Source of the DNA: Armatimonadota bacterium
GTDB lineage: Bacteria; Sysuimicrobiota; Sysuimicrobiia; Sysuimicrobiales; Sysuimicrobiaceae
Direction of reading: 5' to 3'
Assembly: GCA_025060455.1 (NCBI GenBank)
Contig: JANXBY010000035.1
Coordinates: 1-56,266, forward strand
DNA: 56,266 nucleotides
Position numbers and translations under genes: made by a program. Shown here piece by piece: positions 8,105-17,446 of this stretch. The first letter of the stretch is position 1. Each line of letters begins with the position of its first letter. The notes below the pieces were generated by a model that was not told where the DNA came from, searched no databases, and worked only from the letters and a program-made list of their open reading frames with translations.

Positions 8105-10077
8105 TCGTGGAGATGAGCCGGGTCATCCTGCTGGGGCCCAAGCGGCTTTTGGGCGAGGTGACGGACGCGATCCAGCGGCTGGGTGTGATGCACGTGGACC
8201 GGGTGGAGGCAGAAGAGGTCCCGCAGCTGCGCCCGGTGGAGCCCGGTAGTGAGGAAGAAGCGTTGCAGCGGCGGCTGGAGTCCTTGCTGGCCCGCACCAA
8301 AGGGCTGCTGGAGTTGTTGCCCCGGGTGGGGCCCGTGGACATCCCCGACCTGCAGGACCGCAGCCTGGACGAGCTCGAGGCCTTGCTGGAGCCGGTGGAG
8401 CGGGAAGCCCGGGAGTTGGTGCGCCGGCGGGTGGAGGCGGAGGAGGAGCTGGAGCTGATCCGCTCCTACGAGGGGGCGCTGCGCGTGCTGTCGCCCCTGC
8501 TGTCCGCCCTGCAGGGCAGCCGCCACTTTGAAACCTACGGGTTCGTCCTGCGAGGGAAGGCCATGCCGGCGGTGACCGCCCTGCATCACGAGCTGGACCG
8601 GATCACGGGCGGCCGGGTGGAGGTGGTGGCGCGCCAGGTGGACGACAACACCATTGGGGTGGTGGTGGCGTTCCACCGGCGGGACGCGGACACGGTCCGG
8701 TCGTTCCTGCAGCGGGCGGGGGTGACGGAGCTGCGCCTGCCGGCCCGGTTTGCGGACCGGCCGGCCGCGGAGGCGGTGCACGAGATGGCACGCCTGCGGG
8801 AGGAGCTGCCGCAGGTGGTGGCGGACTGCCAGCACCGGCTGCAGGCCCTGAGCCGATCCGCCCGGGGGATGGTGCAGGCGGTGGAGGCACGGCTGCGCGA
8901 CGAGCTGGCGAAGCTGGAGGTACTGCCCACCTTCGCGCAGTCTCGGTACACGTTCATCGTGCACGGGTGGGTGCCCACGCGGGAGGTACCCAGGCTGCGG
9001 GCGGCCCTGCGCCAGCGGTTCGGAGACCAGGTGGTGGTGGTGGACAGCCCTGCAGACCCCCACGACCACGAGGAGGCCGCGCACGTGCCCGTGGCCCTGG
9101 AAAACTCCCCTGCGGTCCGGCCCTTTCAGCTTTTGCTGTCCATCTTCCGGCCGCCCAGGTACGGCACCTGGGATCCCAGTCCCCTCCTCGCGCTGACCTT
9201 TCCGCTGTTCGTGGGGCTCGTCATCGGCGACGTGGGGTACGGAGCTTTGTTCTTCGCCCTGGGCTGGTGGATGCGGAACCGGGCGCGCCGAGGGCAACCC
9301 TTGGAGGTGGCCTTGCTGAACCTTCGCCTGGAGCCCGACACCCTGCAGTCGGTTTCGTGGATCGTCCGGGTCATCGCGTCCTGGGTGATGGTGTTCGGGG
9401 TGCTGTACGCGGAGGTGTTCGGAAACCTACCCGAGCTGCTGTTCCACGTGCACCCCCCGTTCGACCGGGTGCGGGCGCAGCGGGACCTGTACTTCCAGCT
9501 CATCGTGTTGCTCGGCATGGTCATGATCTACGGAGGCCTGCTGGGCCACTTGGCTCAGGCGCTCCGCCACCGCAACCTGCGGGGGATCTTCGAAAGCGCG
9601 GTGATGGTGCTGACCCTCACCTGGGTGCTCCTCCTCCTGGGCGGGCTGTCGGGCCTTCTGCCGGCCGGAGTCGTGCCCGTGAGCTGGTCGTTCCTGTGGG
9701 CGGCCCTGGCGGTGTTCGGGCTGGGGCTGGCCTTCCGGGCGGCGAACCCCATGTGGTTTTTGGAGTCCGCCGCCGCTTTCGGGCACGTGCTGAGCCATGC
9801 GCGTCTCATGGCGTTCGGGCTGGCGGCGGCGGCCCTGGCCACCGCCGCCAACGAGCTGGGGCCCAGCATGGCGAAGACCTTCGGGCTGCACGGGGCCGTG
9901 GGGACGGTGGTGGGCTCCCTGATCTCCGCGCTGGCGCAGGTGCTGTTCTTCGTGTTCACCATCGTGGGACACGTGATCCAGCCCGCGCGTCTACACTGGG
10001 TCGAGTTCTTCACCAAGGTGAAGTACCACGAAGAGACCGGACAGCCGTACCGACCATTCCAACGGACAGGGAGGTGA
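8101..10077 (+). CDS. atpI: V/A-type ATP synthase subunit I (a-subunit homologue)
   Basis: Subunit I joins the membrane rotor to the peripheral stalks and contains the two ion half-channels. The protein (658 aa; Thermus is about 650) has a soluble, coiled-coil N-terminal half to about residue 340 and then about seven membrane helices. The typical transition PPRYGTWDPSPLLALTFPLF and the helix starting GLVIGDVGYGALFF are visible. Near the C-terminus HVLSHARLMAFGLAAAAL holds the Arg of the half-channel helix. It overlaps the previous gene by ATGA and is followed directly by the c subunit. Confidence 0.93.
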   Translation: MIVEMSRVILLGPKRLLGEVTDAIQRLGVMHVDRVEAEEVPQLRPVEPGSEEEALQRRLESLLARTKGLLELLPRVGPVDIPDLQDRSLDELEALLEPVEREARELVRRRVEAEEELELIRSYEGALRVLSPLLSALQGSRHFETYGFVLRGKAMPAVTALHHELDRITGGRVEVVARQVDDNTIGVVVAFHRRDADTVRSFLQRAGVTELRLPARFADRPAAEAVHEMARLREELPQVVADCQHRLQALSRSARGMVQAVEARLRDELAKLEVLPTFAQSRYTFIVHGWVPTREVPRLRAALRQRFGDQVVVVDSPADPHDHEEAAHVPVALENSPAVRPFQLLLSIFRPPRYGTWDPSPLLALTFPLFVGLVIGDVGYGALFFALGWWMRNRARRGQPLEVALLNLRLEPDTLQSVSWIVRVIASWVMVFGVLYAEVFGNLPELLFHVHPPFDRVRAQRDLYFQLIVLLGMVMIYGGLLGHLAQALRHRNLRGIFESAVMVLTLTWVLLLLGGLSGLLPAGVVPVSWSFLWAALAVFGLGLAFRAANPMWFLESAAAFGHVLSHARLMAFGLAAAALATAANELGPSMAKTFGLHGAVGTVVGSLISALAQVLFFVFTIVGHVIQPARLHWVEFFTKVKYHEETGQPYRPFQRTGR

Positions 10078-10085
10078 TGGTTCGA

Positions 10086-10412
10086 ATGCGCAACACATGG
10101 TGGGTCGTCGTGCTGGCGGTGCTGGTGGTGGCGGTGGCGGGCTTGCCCGCGCTGGCGGCGGAGGCGCCGGAGGCGGCACCTCGGGCTGCGGACGGCGTGC
10201 GGGCAGGGGTACTGGGGATCGCCGCGGCCCTGTCGGTGGCCTTCGGCGCCCTGGGGACGGCCTGGGCCCAGTCGCGGATCGGGGCCGCGGCCGCGGGCGC
10301 CATGGCGGAGCGGCCGGAGATCGGAGGCCTCATGCTGGTGTTCCTGGCCCTGCCGGAGACCATGATCATCCTGGGCTTCCTGGTCGCCTTCTTCCTGATC
10401 GGCCGCATCTAG
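10086..10412 (+). CDS. atpK: V/A-type ATP synthase c (proteolipid) subunit K
   Basis: This is the rotor-ring proteolipid (108 aa): an N-terminal signal-like segment (residues 5-25, ending ALAAE) followed by one helical hairpin, so two mature membrane helices. The ion-binding carboxylate is Glu91 in LALPETMII. The layout and sequences such as GTAWAQSRIGAAAAGAMAE resemble the Thermus L subunit, which is proton-translocating. ATG 10086 is chosen over ATG 10077 because GGGAGGTGA (10069-10077) is then 8 bases upstream. I infer proton rather than sodium use from the Thermus likeness, without certainty. Confidence 0.9.
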   Translation: MRNTWWVVVLAVLVVAVAGLPALAAEAPEAAPRAADGVRAGVLGIAAALSVAFGALGTAWAQSRIGAAAAGAMAERPEIGGLMLVFLALPETMIILGFLVAFFLIGRI

Positions 10413-10418
10413 TAGCCC

Positions 10419-11003
10419 ATGACCTCCGAGCTGATCGACCTGCTCGAGCGCGAGGCGGAAGCGGAGCGACAGCGCCTGTTGACGGAGGCGCGGGAGCAGG
10501 CGGAGGAACTCGTTCGGCAGGCGCAGGCCGAAGCCGAGGCCCTGCTGGAGTCCCAGCGTCAGCGGGCGGCCTCCGCGGTGGAAGCTGCCCGGGTGCGCGC
10601 CCGCGGGGTCGCCCAGCTGCGGGCTACCTCCAGAATCCTGGAGGCGAAGGACCGGCAGGTGGAGGAGGTGTTCCGTCGGGCCTCGGCGGAGCTCGAGCGA
10701 ATCCCCCAGGACGCGGACCGCTACCGGCGAATCCTCCGAGGGCTGCTCCGGGAGGCGGCGGAGGGGTTCAACGGGCCGGTAGTGGTGTACGCTCCGGAAC
10801 GGGACACAGCCGCGGTGGAGGCCGCCAGCCGGGAGCTGGGCTTGCACGTGGTGCACGTGGTCCCGGACCCTTCTTTGAAAGACGGCGTGCGGGTGTGTAG
10901 CGAGGACGGCCGGTTCGTGGTGGAGAACACGCTGACCTCGCGGCTCCAGCGGGCCCGCCAGCTGCTCGTGTCAGAGGTCGCGCAGCTCCTCTGGGAGGGT
11001 TAG
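10419..11003 (+). CDS. atpE: V/A-type ATP synthase subunit E (peripheral stalk)
   Basis: Subunit E (194 aa) pairs with G to form the stator stalk. The N-terminal half (residues 1-110) is a charged helix rich in Arg, Glu, Gln and Ala. The globular C-terminal half carries the family ending, with VCSEDGRFVVENTLTSRL near residues 158-175, the part that binds the top of the catalytic head. ATG 10419 lies 6 bases after the c-subunit stop, and the stop is immediately followed by the GTG of subunit C. Length and order match the Thermus operon. Confidence 0.9.
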   Translation: MTSELIDLLEREAEAERQRLLTEAREQAEELVRQAQAEAEALLESQRQRAASAVEAARVRARGVAQLRATSRILEAKDRQVEEVFRRASAELERIPQDADRYRRILRGLLREAAEGFNGPVVVYAPERDTAAVEAASRELGLHVVHVVPDPSLKDGVRVCSEDGRFVVENTLTSRLQRARQLLVSEVAQLLWEG

Positions 11004-12032
11004 GTGCCGGCGGACTTCGGGTACATTAACGCCCGGGTCAAGGGCATGAAGGCCCGCCTGCTCCCGCCGGGCCGCCTGGAGGAGCTGCTGAGCGTGCCGG
11101 ATCTGGACGCCTTCCTGCACGCGCTGACCAGCACCCCCTACGGGCCGGAGCTGCAGGAGGCCCTGTCGCGCTACCGCGGTCTGCGGGCCGTGGACGAGGC
11201 CCTGGCGCGTGCCTTCCAGAAGGCGGCGCGGCGGGTGCTGTCGTTTGCGGACGGCAAGCCCCGCACGCTGATCCAGGTGCTGCTGATGCAGTGGGACGTG
11301 CACAACCTGCGGGCGGTGCTGCGGGCCAAGCACGCCGGCCACCCCCCGGAGGCGGTGGAGGCCACCTTGGTCCCCGCCGCGGAGCTGTCCGACGTCCGGC
11401 TTCGGGAGCTGCTGCAGCAACCGGACGTGGCCGCGGTGGTGGCCACCCTGGTGACCTGGGGGCACCCTTTGGGGAACGCGCTGGCCGAAGCCCTCCCGGA
11501 GTACCAGGCCTCCCAGGACCTGTTGAACCTGGAGCTGGCGCTGGACCGGGCGTACTACCACTGGGCCCTGCAGGCCTCCAAGGGTCGGGGCGGCGACGCC
11601 GCCCGAGTGTTGGAGCTGGTGCGGACACAGGTAGACTTCACCAACGTGAAGACCGCGTTCAAGCTCCAGCAGCTTCCGGACCTTTCGCCGGAGCAGCGGG
11701 AGCGGTTCTTCCTGGAAGGGGGCGTCCTGGTCACCCGCGAGGTTTTCCGGAACCTGGCGGACCCGAAGACCGCGGAGGTGGGGATCCGGGAGATGCGGGC
11801 CCGCGGGATCCAGCCGGAAGGGCGGACCCCGGCGGAGGTGGAACGGTGGCTGGAGCAGGAAGCTACCCGGCGGATGGCTGACCTGTACCTGGGGGATCCT
11901 TTGGGCGTGGACGTGGTGATCGGCTACCTGACGTTGCTGGCCAACGAGGTGCGGAACCTGCGGCTGATTGCCCGGAGCAAGGCCATGGGGATCCCCCGGG
12001 ACCTGGTGCGGCGGGAGATGGCCCTGGTGTAG
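11004..12032 (+). CDS. atpC: V/A-type ATP synthase subunit C (d-subunit family)
   Basis: Subunit C (342 aa; Thermus about 323) is the funnel-shaped socket that connects the central shaft to the c ring. The N-terminal DFGYINARVKGMKARLL and the internal repeats typical of V0 d/C subunits are visible, including EALPEYQASQDLLNLELALD and FTNVKTAFKLQQL, ending NLRLIARSKAMGIP. The GTG start at 11004 directly follows the atpE stop with GGGAGG upstream (10993-10998). Confidence 0.9.
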   Translation: MPADFGYINARVKGMKARLLPPGRLEELLSVPDLDAFLHALTSTPYGPELQEALSRYRGLRAVDEALARAFQKAARRVLSFADGKPRTLIQVLLMQWDVHNLRAVLRAKHAGHPPEAVEATLVPAAELSDVRLRELLQQPDVAAVVATLVTWGHPLGNALAEALPEYQASQDLLNLELALDRAYYHWALQASKGRGGDAARVLELVRTQVDFTNVKTAFKLQQLPDLSPEQRERFFLEGGVLVTREVFRNLADPKTAEVGIREMRARGIQPEGRTPAEVERWLEQEATRRMADLYLGDPLGVDVVIGYLTLLANEVRNLRLIARSKAMGIPRDLVRREMALV

Positions 12033-12035
12033 CCC

Positions 12036-12356
12036 ATGGCGTACCGGGTTGCGGTGATCACGGACTCCGAGACGGCCACCGGGTTCCGGCTGGCGGGGGC
12101 GGACGTGTTCGAGGCGGAGGACCCCCGCGGGGCGGTGTCGGTGCTGCGGGACCTGGTGCGGCGGGACTACGGCTTGGTAGCGGTGAACGAGGCACTGCTG
12201 GAGGGAGTGGAGGACGAGGTGAGCCGGGTGCTGCGGGGACGCGACCTCCCGGTGGTGGTCCCGTTCCCGGCGGCCCGGGCCCAGCAGGAGTCCGGCGAGG
12301 AGTATATCGCGCGGCTGGTGAAGGAGCACATCGGGTTTTACGTGAAGCTGCGGTAG
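12036..12356 (+). CDS. atpF: V/A-type ATP synthase subunit F (central shaft)
   Basis: Subunit F (106 aa) binds subunit D in the central rotor shaft and modulates ATPase activity. The N-terminus [19 protein letters not shown] is diagnostic for the family, followed by [12 protein letters not shown] and [20 protein letters not shown]. It starts 3 bases after atpC and lies just before the catalytic A subunit, the conserved order. Confidence 0.92.
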   Translation: MAYRVAVITDSETATGFRLAGADVFEAEDPRGAVSVLRDLVRRDYGLVAVNEALLEGVEDEVSRVLRGRDLPVVVPFPAARAQQESGEEYIARLVKEHIGFYVKLR

Positions 12357-12372
12357 GAGGGAGGCGGTTTCC

Positions 12373-14121
12373 ATGCAGGGCGAGATCGTGAAGATCGCGG
12401 GGCCCGCGGTGATCGCCCGAGGAATGCGGGGTGCCCGGATGTACGACATCGTCCGGGTGGGCCACGAACGCCTGGTGGGGGAAATCATTCGGCTCAGCGG
12501 GGACACCGCCTTCATCCAGGTGTACGAGGATACCTCTGGCCTCCTGGTGGGAGAGCCCGTGGAGAGCACCGGCCTGCCCCTGGCGGTGGAGCTGGGGCCG
12601 GGGCTACTCAGCAACATCTTCGACGGCATCCAGCGGCCGCTGCCCGCGGTGCGGGCGCAGCAGGGCGACCTCATCCGGCGCGGCGCGGTAGCCCCCGCGC
12701 TGGACCGGGAGCGGCGGTGGGCGTTCCGTCCCACGGTCTCCGTCGGCGAGGAGGTGGGGCCCGGAGACGTCGTCGGAGAGGTGCAGGAGTTCGGCTTTAC
12801 CCACCGCATCATGGTCCCGCCGGACGCGAAGCCCTCGCGGGTGGCGGAGATCCAGGAGGGCGAGTTCACCGTCACGGACGTGGTGGCACGCCTGGAGGAC
12901 GGCCGGGAGCTGCGGCTGATGCACACGTGGCCCGTGCGGCTGGCGCGGCCGGAGGCGCGGCGGCTGGACCCCCGGGAACCCCTGGTGACCGGACAGCGGA
13001 TCATCGACGTGCTGTTCCCCGTGGCTATGGGCGGCACCGCGGCCATCCCGGGCCCCTTCGGGAGCGGCAAGACCGTGATGCAGCAGACCCTGGCCAAGTG
13101 GGCGGACGCGGACGTGATCATCTACGTGGGGTGCGGGGAGCGGGGCAACGAGATGACCCACGTGCTGGACGAGTTCCCGGAGCTGGAGGACCCCCGCACA
13201 GGCCGGCCGCTCATGGAGCGGACCATCATCATCGCCAACACCAGCAACATGCCCGTGGCCGCCCGGGAGGCCAGCGTGTACACGGGCATCACCATGGCGG
13301 AGTACTGGCGGGACCAGGGCTACAAGGTGGCGTTGATGGCGGACTCCACCAGCCGCTGGGCGGAGGCCATGCGGGAGATCTCCAGCCGCCTGGAGGAGAT
13401 GCCTGCGGAGGAGGGGTACCCGCCCTACCTCAGCAGCCGGCTTGCGGCCTTCTACGAGCGGGCAGGCCGGGTGGTGTGTCTGGGCCATCCGGAACGCCGG
13501 GGTGCCATCACCGTCATCGGCGCGGTCTCGCCGCCCGGCGGAGACCTGTCGGAGCCGGTGACCCAGGCCACCCTGCGGATCGTGGGGACCTTCTGGTCCC
13601 TGGACGCGGGGCTGGCCAACCGGCGCCACTTTCCCTCCATCCACTGGCTGCGCTCTTATAGCCTGTACACCCCCCTGTTCTCCGACTGGTACCGGCAGAA
13701 CCTGCCGGAGGACTTCGAGCACCTGCGGGAGCGGGCCTCGGCCCTCCTCCAGAAGGAGGCGGAGCTGCAGGAAATCGTGCAGCTGGTGGGCCCGGACGCC
13801 TTGCAGGACGACCAGCGCATGGTCATCGAGGCGGGCAAGATGCTGCGGGAGGACTTCCTGCAGCAGTCCGCGTTCTCCGAGGTGGACGCGTACTGCCCGC
13901 CCATCAAGTCGTACGGGATCCTGAAGGCGATCCTGAGCTTCTACGACGAGGCCAACGCGGCCCTGAAGCGCGGCGTGCCCATGGACGACATCCTGAACAT
14001 GCCGCAGATCCAGGAGATCGCCCGGATGAAGGAGGTGCCCGCGGACCGCTTCCCGGCCTACACGGAGGACTTCCTCCGCCGGCTGGTGGACGCTTTCCGG
14101 GCTCCCGCGGGTGCGGCCTGA
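12373..14121 (+). CDS. atpA: V/A-type ATP synthase catalytic subunit A
   Basis: This is the catalytic nucleotide-binding subunit (582 aa, Thermus-like length). The Walker A motif GPFGSGKT is at residues 227-234. The catalytic region [19 protein letters not shown] and the Walker B region [20 protein letters not shown] are intact, and the non-homologous insertion of A subunits lies between about residues 115 and 185. ATG 12373 follows AGGAGGGAGG (12356-12365). The complete catalytic set supports a working enzyme. In Thermus relatives it works as an ATP synthase, whereas in many anaerobes it hydrolyses ATP. Confidence 0.97.
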   Translation: MQGEIVKIAGPAVIARGMRGARMYDIVRVGHERLVGEIIRLSGDTAFIQVYEDTSGLLVGEPVESTGLPLAVELGPGLLSNIFDGIQRPLPAVRAQQGDLIRRGAVAPALDRERRWAFRPTVSVGEEVGPGDVVGEVQEFGFTHRIMVPPDAKPSRVAEIQEGEFTVTDVVARLEDGRELRLMHTWPVRLARPEARRLDPREPLVTGQRIIDVLFPVAMGGTAAIPGPFGSGKTVMQQTLAKWADADVIIYVGCGERGNEMTHVLDEFPELEDPRTGRPLMERTIIIANTSNMPVAAREASVYTGITMAEYWRDQGYKVALMADSTSRWAEAMREISSRLEEMPAEEGYPPYLSSRLAAFYERAGRVVCLGHPERRGAITVIGAVSPPGGDLSEPVTQATLRIVGTFWSLDAGLANRRHFPSIHWLRSYSLYTPLFSDWYRQNLPEDFEHLRERASALLQKEAELQEIVQLVGPDALQDDQRMVIEAGKMLREDFLQQSAFSEVDAYCPPIKSYGILKAILSFYDEANAALKRGVPMDDILNMPQIQEIARMKEVPADRFPAYTEDFLRRLVDAFRAPAGAA

Positions 14122-14139
14122 GGCGAGGAGGGGAAGGCC

Positions 14140-15564
14140 ATGGAGCTGGCGACCAAACGCTACCAGTCTATCTCGTATATCTCCGGCCCCCTACTGTTCG
14201 TGGAGGGCGCGCAGGACCTGGCCTACGGGGCCATCGTGAACATCCACCTGCCGGACGGGGGCGTCCGGGGTGGACAGGTCATCGAGGTGTCCAGGGAGCA
14301 CGCGGTGATCCAGGTGTTCGAGGAGACCACGGGGCTGGACGTGGCGCGGACCTCGGTGAGCCTGCGGGAGGACGTGGCGCGGTTCGGGGTGAGCCCGGAG
14401 ATCATCGGCCGGCGGTTCAACGGCCGCGGGGAGCCCATCGACGGGCTGCCGCCCATCATCCCGGAGAAGCGCCTGCCCATCATCGGCTCCCCCATCAACC
14501 CGGTGGCCCGGCAGCGGCCCCAGGAGTTCATCCAGACGGGCATCAGCAGCATCGACGGGCTGAATACCCTGGTGCGGGGCCAGAAGCTCCCCATCTTCTC
14601 CGGAGCGGGGCTTCCCCACAACGAGATCGCGGCCCAGATTGCCCGGCAGGCGAAGGTGTTAGGGGAGGAAGAGGAGTTCGCCGTGGTGTTCGCGGCCATG
14701 GGGATCACCCAGCGGGAGGCCGCGTACTTCATCGAGCAGTTCGAGGCCACAGGGGCCCTGTCCCGCAGCGTGGTGTTCCTGAACCTGGCGGACGACCCCA
14801 CCATCGAGCGGCTCATGACCCCCCGCCTGGCCCTGACCACGGCGGAGTACATGGCCTTTGAGCTGGACAAGCAGGTGCTGGTGATCCTGACGGACATGAC
14901 CAACTACTGCGAGTCCCTCCGGGAAATCGGGGCCGCCCGGGAGGAGATCCCCGGCCGGCGCGGCTACCCCGGGTACATGTACACGGACCTGGCCACCATC
15001 TACGAGCGGGCGGGCCGGATCCTGGGCCGCAAGGGGTCGGTGACGCAGCTCCCGATCCTCACCATGCCAGACGACGACATCACGCACCCCATCCCCGACC
15101 TTACAGGGTACATCACGGAGGGGCAGATCGTGTTGAGCCGGGCCCTGCACCGGCAGGGGATCTACCCGCCCATCAACCCGCTGCCGAGCCTGTCACGGCT
15201 CATGAACGACGGCATCGGCCCCGGCCGCACCCGGGAGGACCACGCGGGGCTGAAGGACCAGCTGTTCAGCGCGTACGCCAACGGCGTGGACCTGCGGCGG
15301 CTGGTGGCCATCATCGGGGAAGAGGCCCTCACGGAGCGCGACCGGCTGTACCTGCGGTTCGCGGACGCCTTCGAGCGGGAGTTCCTGAACCAGGGGAACA
15401 CGGAGCGGACCATCGAGGAGACCCTGAACCTGGGGTGGAAGCTGTTGTCCCTGCTGCCGAAGGCGGAGCTGAAGCGGGTCAAGCAGGACCACGTGGAAAA
15501 GTACTACTTCGGCGAGGCCTTGGAGCAGCTGTGGGCGGAAGGGGAACGCCTGTCCCGGCGGTAG
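14140..15564 (+). CDS. atpB: V/A-type ATP synthase regulatory subunit B
   Basis: Subunit B (474 aa) is the non-catalytic partner of A in the hexameric head. It has family sequences such as [40 protein letters not shown] and PNDD-like [20 protein letters not shown]. The P-loop position reads GAGLPHNEI, which lacks the Lys of a true Walker A; this is normal for B. ATG 14140 lies 18 bases after atpA with GCGAGGAGGGGAAGG upstream. Confidence 0.96.
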   Translation: MELATKRYQSISYISGPLLFVEGAQDLAYGAIVNIHLPDGGVRGGQVIEVSREHAVIQVFEETTGLDVARTSVSLREDVARFGVSPEIIGRRFNGRGEPIDGLPPIIPEKRLPIIGSPINPVARQRPQEFIQTGISSIDGLNTLVRGQKLPIFSGAGLPHNEIAAQIARQAKVLGEEEEFAVVFAAMGITQREAAYFIEQFEATGALSRSVVFLNLADDPTIERLMTPRLALTTAEYMAFELDKQVLVILTDMTNYCESLREIGAAREEIPGRRGYPGYMYTDLATIYERAGRILGRKGSVTQLPILTMPDDDITHPIPDLTGYITEGQIVLSRALHRQGIYPPINPLPSLSRLMNDGIGPGRTREDHAGLKDQLFSAYANGVDLRRLVAIIGEEALTERDRLYLRFADAFEREFLNQGNTERTIEETLNLGWKLLSLLPKAELKRVKQDHVEKYYFGEALEQLWAEGERLSRR

Positions 15565-15602
15565 CGGGGCGCGGCAGGGGACGGGTGTAGGAGAGGCTAA
15601 GG

Positions 15603-16238
15603 ATGCCGGAGCTAGTTAGCCCCACCCGAATGAACCTCCTGCAGCGGAAGAACCAGCTGCGGGTGGCCCAGCAGGGCGTGGACCTGCTGAAGCGGAAGCG
15701 GGACGCCCTGGTGTCGGAGTTCTTCAAGGTGGTGCGCCAGGCCCTGGCAGCCCGGGAACGGCTGAACGCGGTGTCGCAGAACGCGTACGTGATCCTCAGC
15801 CTCGCGAAAGCGGTGGACGGCCGGCAGGCCCTGGAGGCCGCGGCGCTGGCGGAGCGCCGGCCGGTGACCGTGGACGTGGAGATCCGGAACATCTGGGGGA
15901 TCAAGGTCCCGGAAGTCCGGGCCCAGCGGGTGCACCGGTCCTTCCTGGAGCGGGGCCTGAGCCCCATGGCCACCACGGTGCGCACCCTGGAAAGCCAGCA
16001 GGCGTTCGAGGAGGTGCTGAGCGCCATCCTGGAGGTGGCCAGCACCGAGCTGCGGCTGCGGAAGATCGGCGAGGAGATCAAGAAGACCACCCGCCGGGTG
16101 AACGCCCTCGAGCAGATCGTGATCCCCCGGATCCGGGCGGAGATCCGGTACATCAACGACGTCCTCGAGCAGCGGGCCCGGGAGGACGTGTTCCGCCTCA
16201 AGCGGATCAAGAAGAAGCTGGAGTCCCGCCAGCCCTGA
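15603..16238 (+). CDS. atpD: V/A-type ATP synthase subunit D (central shaft)
   Basis: Subunit D (211 aa) is the long coiled-coil axle that turns inside the A3B3 head. The N-terminus PTRMNLLQRKNQLRVAQQGV and the C-terminal helix with VNALEQIVIPRIRAEIRYI are diagnostic. It is the last gene of the nine-gene operon, 38 bases after atpB with GGAGAGG upstream. A TATAAT box starts 15 bases after its stop, so the next genes can be transcribed separately. Confidence 0.95.
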   Translation: MPELVSPTRMNLLQRKNQLRVAQQGVDLLKRKRDALVSEFFKVVRQALAARERLNAVSQNAYVILSLAKAVDGRQALEAAALAERRPVTVDVEIRNIWGIKVPEVRAQRVHRSFLERGLSPMATTVRTLESQQAFEEVLSAILEVASTELRLRKIGEEIKKTTRRVNALEQIVIPRIRAEIRYINDVLEQRAREDVFRLKRIKKKLESRQP

Positions 16239-16252
16239 GGAGCCCCACGGCC

Positions 16253-16258
16253 TATAAT
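16253..16258 (+). promoter_or_regulatory. -10 box TATAAT before the DUF881 gene
   Basis: A consensus TATAAT lies between atpD and the DUF881 gene, with no recognisable -35 at 17 bases. The GTG and ATG start candidates of the next gene are only 4 and 10 bases downstream and no ribosome-binding site is present, so the mRNA is likely leaderless or nearly so. Confidence 0.5.
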
Positions 16259-16268
16259 AGGGGTGTTC

Positions 16269-17051
16269 ATGAAAGGCGCAGCCTGGGGCCGTGGAGCCGG
16301 ACCGCGGGGTGCTGTGCCCGCAGGGCGCGGGGCGCGGGTCACAGGGCTCCAGGTGGTCCTGACGGCGGCGCTGCTGGCGGCGGGGATGCTGGCCACCTGG
16401 CAGCTGAAAGCGGAGCGGTCCATCCGCGCCAGCCTCCGGGTCTCCTCCCAGCGTCTCGAGGAGCTGACGTTCCTGCTCCAGGAGCAGGCGCGACAGCGGG
16501 AGCGCATGGAGGGGGAGATCCTCCGCCTGCGGGAGCAGCTGGCCCGGTATGAGGAAGCGGCCACCCAGGACCAGGGCGTGCAGCAGGAGCTGCGCCGCCA
16601 GCTGGAAGCCCTCCGCTCCGCCGCGGGGCTGGAACCCCTTCGCGGCCCCGGGGTGGTGGTGGAGCTCCGGGACAGCCCGCAACACCTGCAGCCGGGAGAC
16701 GACCCCAACCTGGTGTTGATCCACTACACCGACGTGCAGGCGGTGGTGGCCACCCTGTGGGCCGCGGGCGCGGAGGCGGTGGCGGTGAACGGCGAACGGG
16801 TGGTCTCCACCACAGGCCTCAGCTGCGTGGGCACCACCATCCTGTGCAACGCGCGGCGGCTGGCCCCGCCGTACCTCATCGTGGCCCTAGGGGATCCGGA
16901 GAACCTGGCCGCGGCCCTGGAGGCGGAGGCAAGCCCCCTGACCACGCTGCGGGCGTTCCAGTTCCCCGTGCGCGTCACCAAGGCAGACGACCTGCGGATC
17001 CCCGCGTACCGGGGTGGATTCCAGTTCCGGTTCGCGCGGGTAGACCGGTGA
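16269..17051 (+). CDS. DUF881 family membrane-anchored coiled-coil protein
   Basis: This 260-aa protein has a basic N-terminus, one membrane helix (about residues 25-44, VVLTAALLAAGMLATW) and a coiled coil (about 50-120) that leads into the DUF881 domain. DUF881 marks are RGPGVVVELRDSP, DVQAVVATLWAAGAEAVAVNG and APPYLIVALGDP. Members in Firmicutes and Actinobacteria (YlxW-type) usually sit beside the small basic protein Sbp near cell-division genes; the molecular role is unknown. Here too sbp follows. ATG 16269 is taken as start, but GTG 16263 in the same frame is also possible. Confidence 0.85.
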   Translation: MKGAAWGRGAGPRGAVPAGRGARVTGLQVVLTAALLAAGMLATWQLKAERSIRASLRVSSQRLEELTFLLQEQARQRERMEGEILRLREQLARYEEAATQDQGVQQELRRQLEALRSAAGLEPLRGPGVVVELRDSPQHLQPGDDPNLVLIHYTDVQAVVATLWAAGAEAVAVNGERVVSTTGLSCVGTTILCNARRLAPPYLIVALGDPENLAAALEAEASPLTTLRAFQFPVRVTKADDLRIPAYRGGFQFRFARVDR

Positions 17052-17063
17052 GGAGGAGAGGAC

Positions 17064-17441
17064 ATGTGGCTTCCCGTGATGGGCCTGCTGGCGGGCGTAC
17101 TGTTGGGCCTCCTGGTGGGTGTGGAGATCCCCCTGGGACTGGTGAAGTATACCGCCATCGCGGTCCTGGCGGCTCTGGACACCCTGCTGGGGGGTCTTCG
17201 GGCGCAGCTGGAGGGGCGGTTTGACCTCGTGGTGTTCACCAGCGGGTTCGTCGTGAACACCTCCTTCGCCGCGCTTTTGACCGCCATCGGAGACCTGCTG
17301 GGGGTGGACGTGTACTTGGGCGCGGTGATCGTCTTCAGCATGCGGATCTTTAACAACGTGAGTTTCGTCCGCCGGGACCTGCTCCGCAGGTTCACGCGGG
17401 AGCCCGCGGGGGTCGCGGCGGCACAAGCGGAAGGGAGGTGA
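17064..17441 (+). CDS. sbp: Small basic protein Sbp (DUF1290)
   Basis: This 125-aa integral membrane protein has three to four hydrophobic segments. The family signature is clear: [29 protein letters not shown] and [18 protein letters not shown]. Sbp is found with DUF881 proteins in the ylxWX region of Bacillus; its function is not established. ATG 17064 is preceded by AGGAGGAGAGG. The stop overlaps a GTG at 17438, but gap more likely starts at ATG 17447, so sbp and gap are probably in one operon. Confidence 0.88.
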   Translation: MWLPVMGLLAGVLLGLLVGVEIPLGLVKYTAIAVLAALDTLLGGLRAQLEGRFDLVVFTSGFVVNTSFAALLTAIGDLLGVDVYLGAVIVFSMRIFNNVSFVRRDLLRRFTREPAGVAAAQAEGR

Positions 17442-17446
17442 AGGGG

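Noticed and set aside
6598-9297. A very long open frame (899 codons) on the minus strand across nuoN and the first ATPase genes
   Set aside because: It is antisense to well-conserved nuoN, the G-type stalk gene and atpI, has low-complexity Arg/Pro/His/Gln-rich sequence and no domain. Long shadow frames are expected at this GC content.
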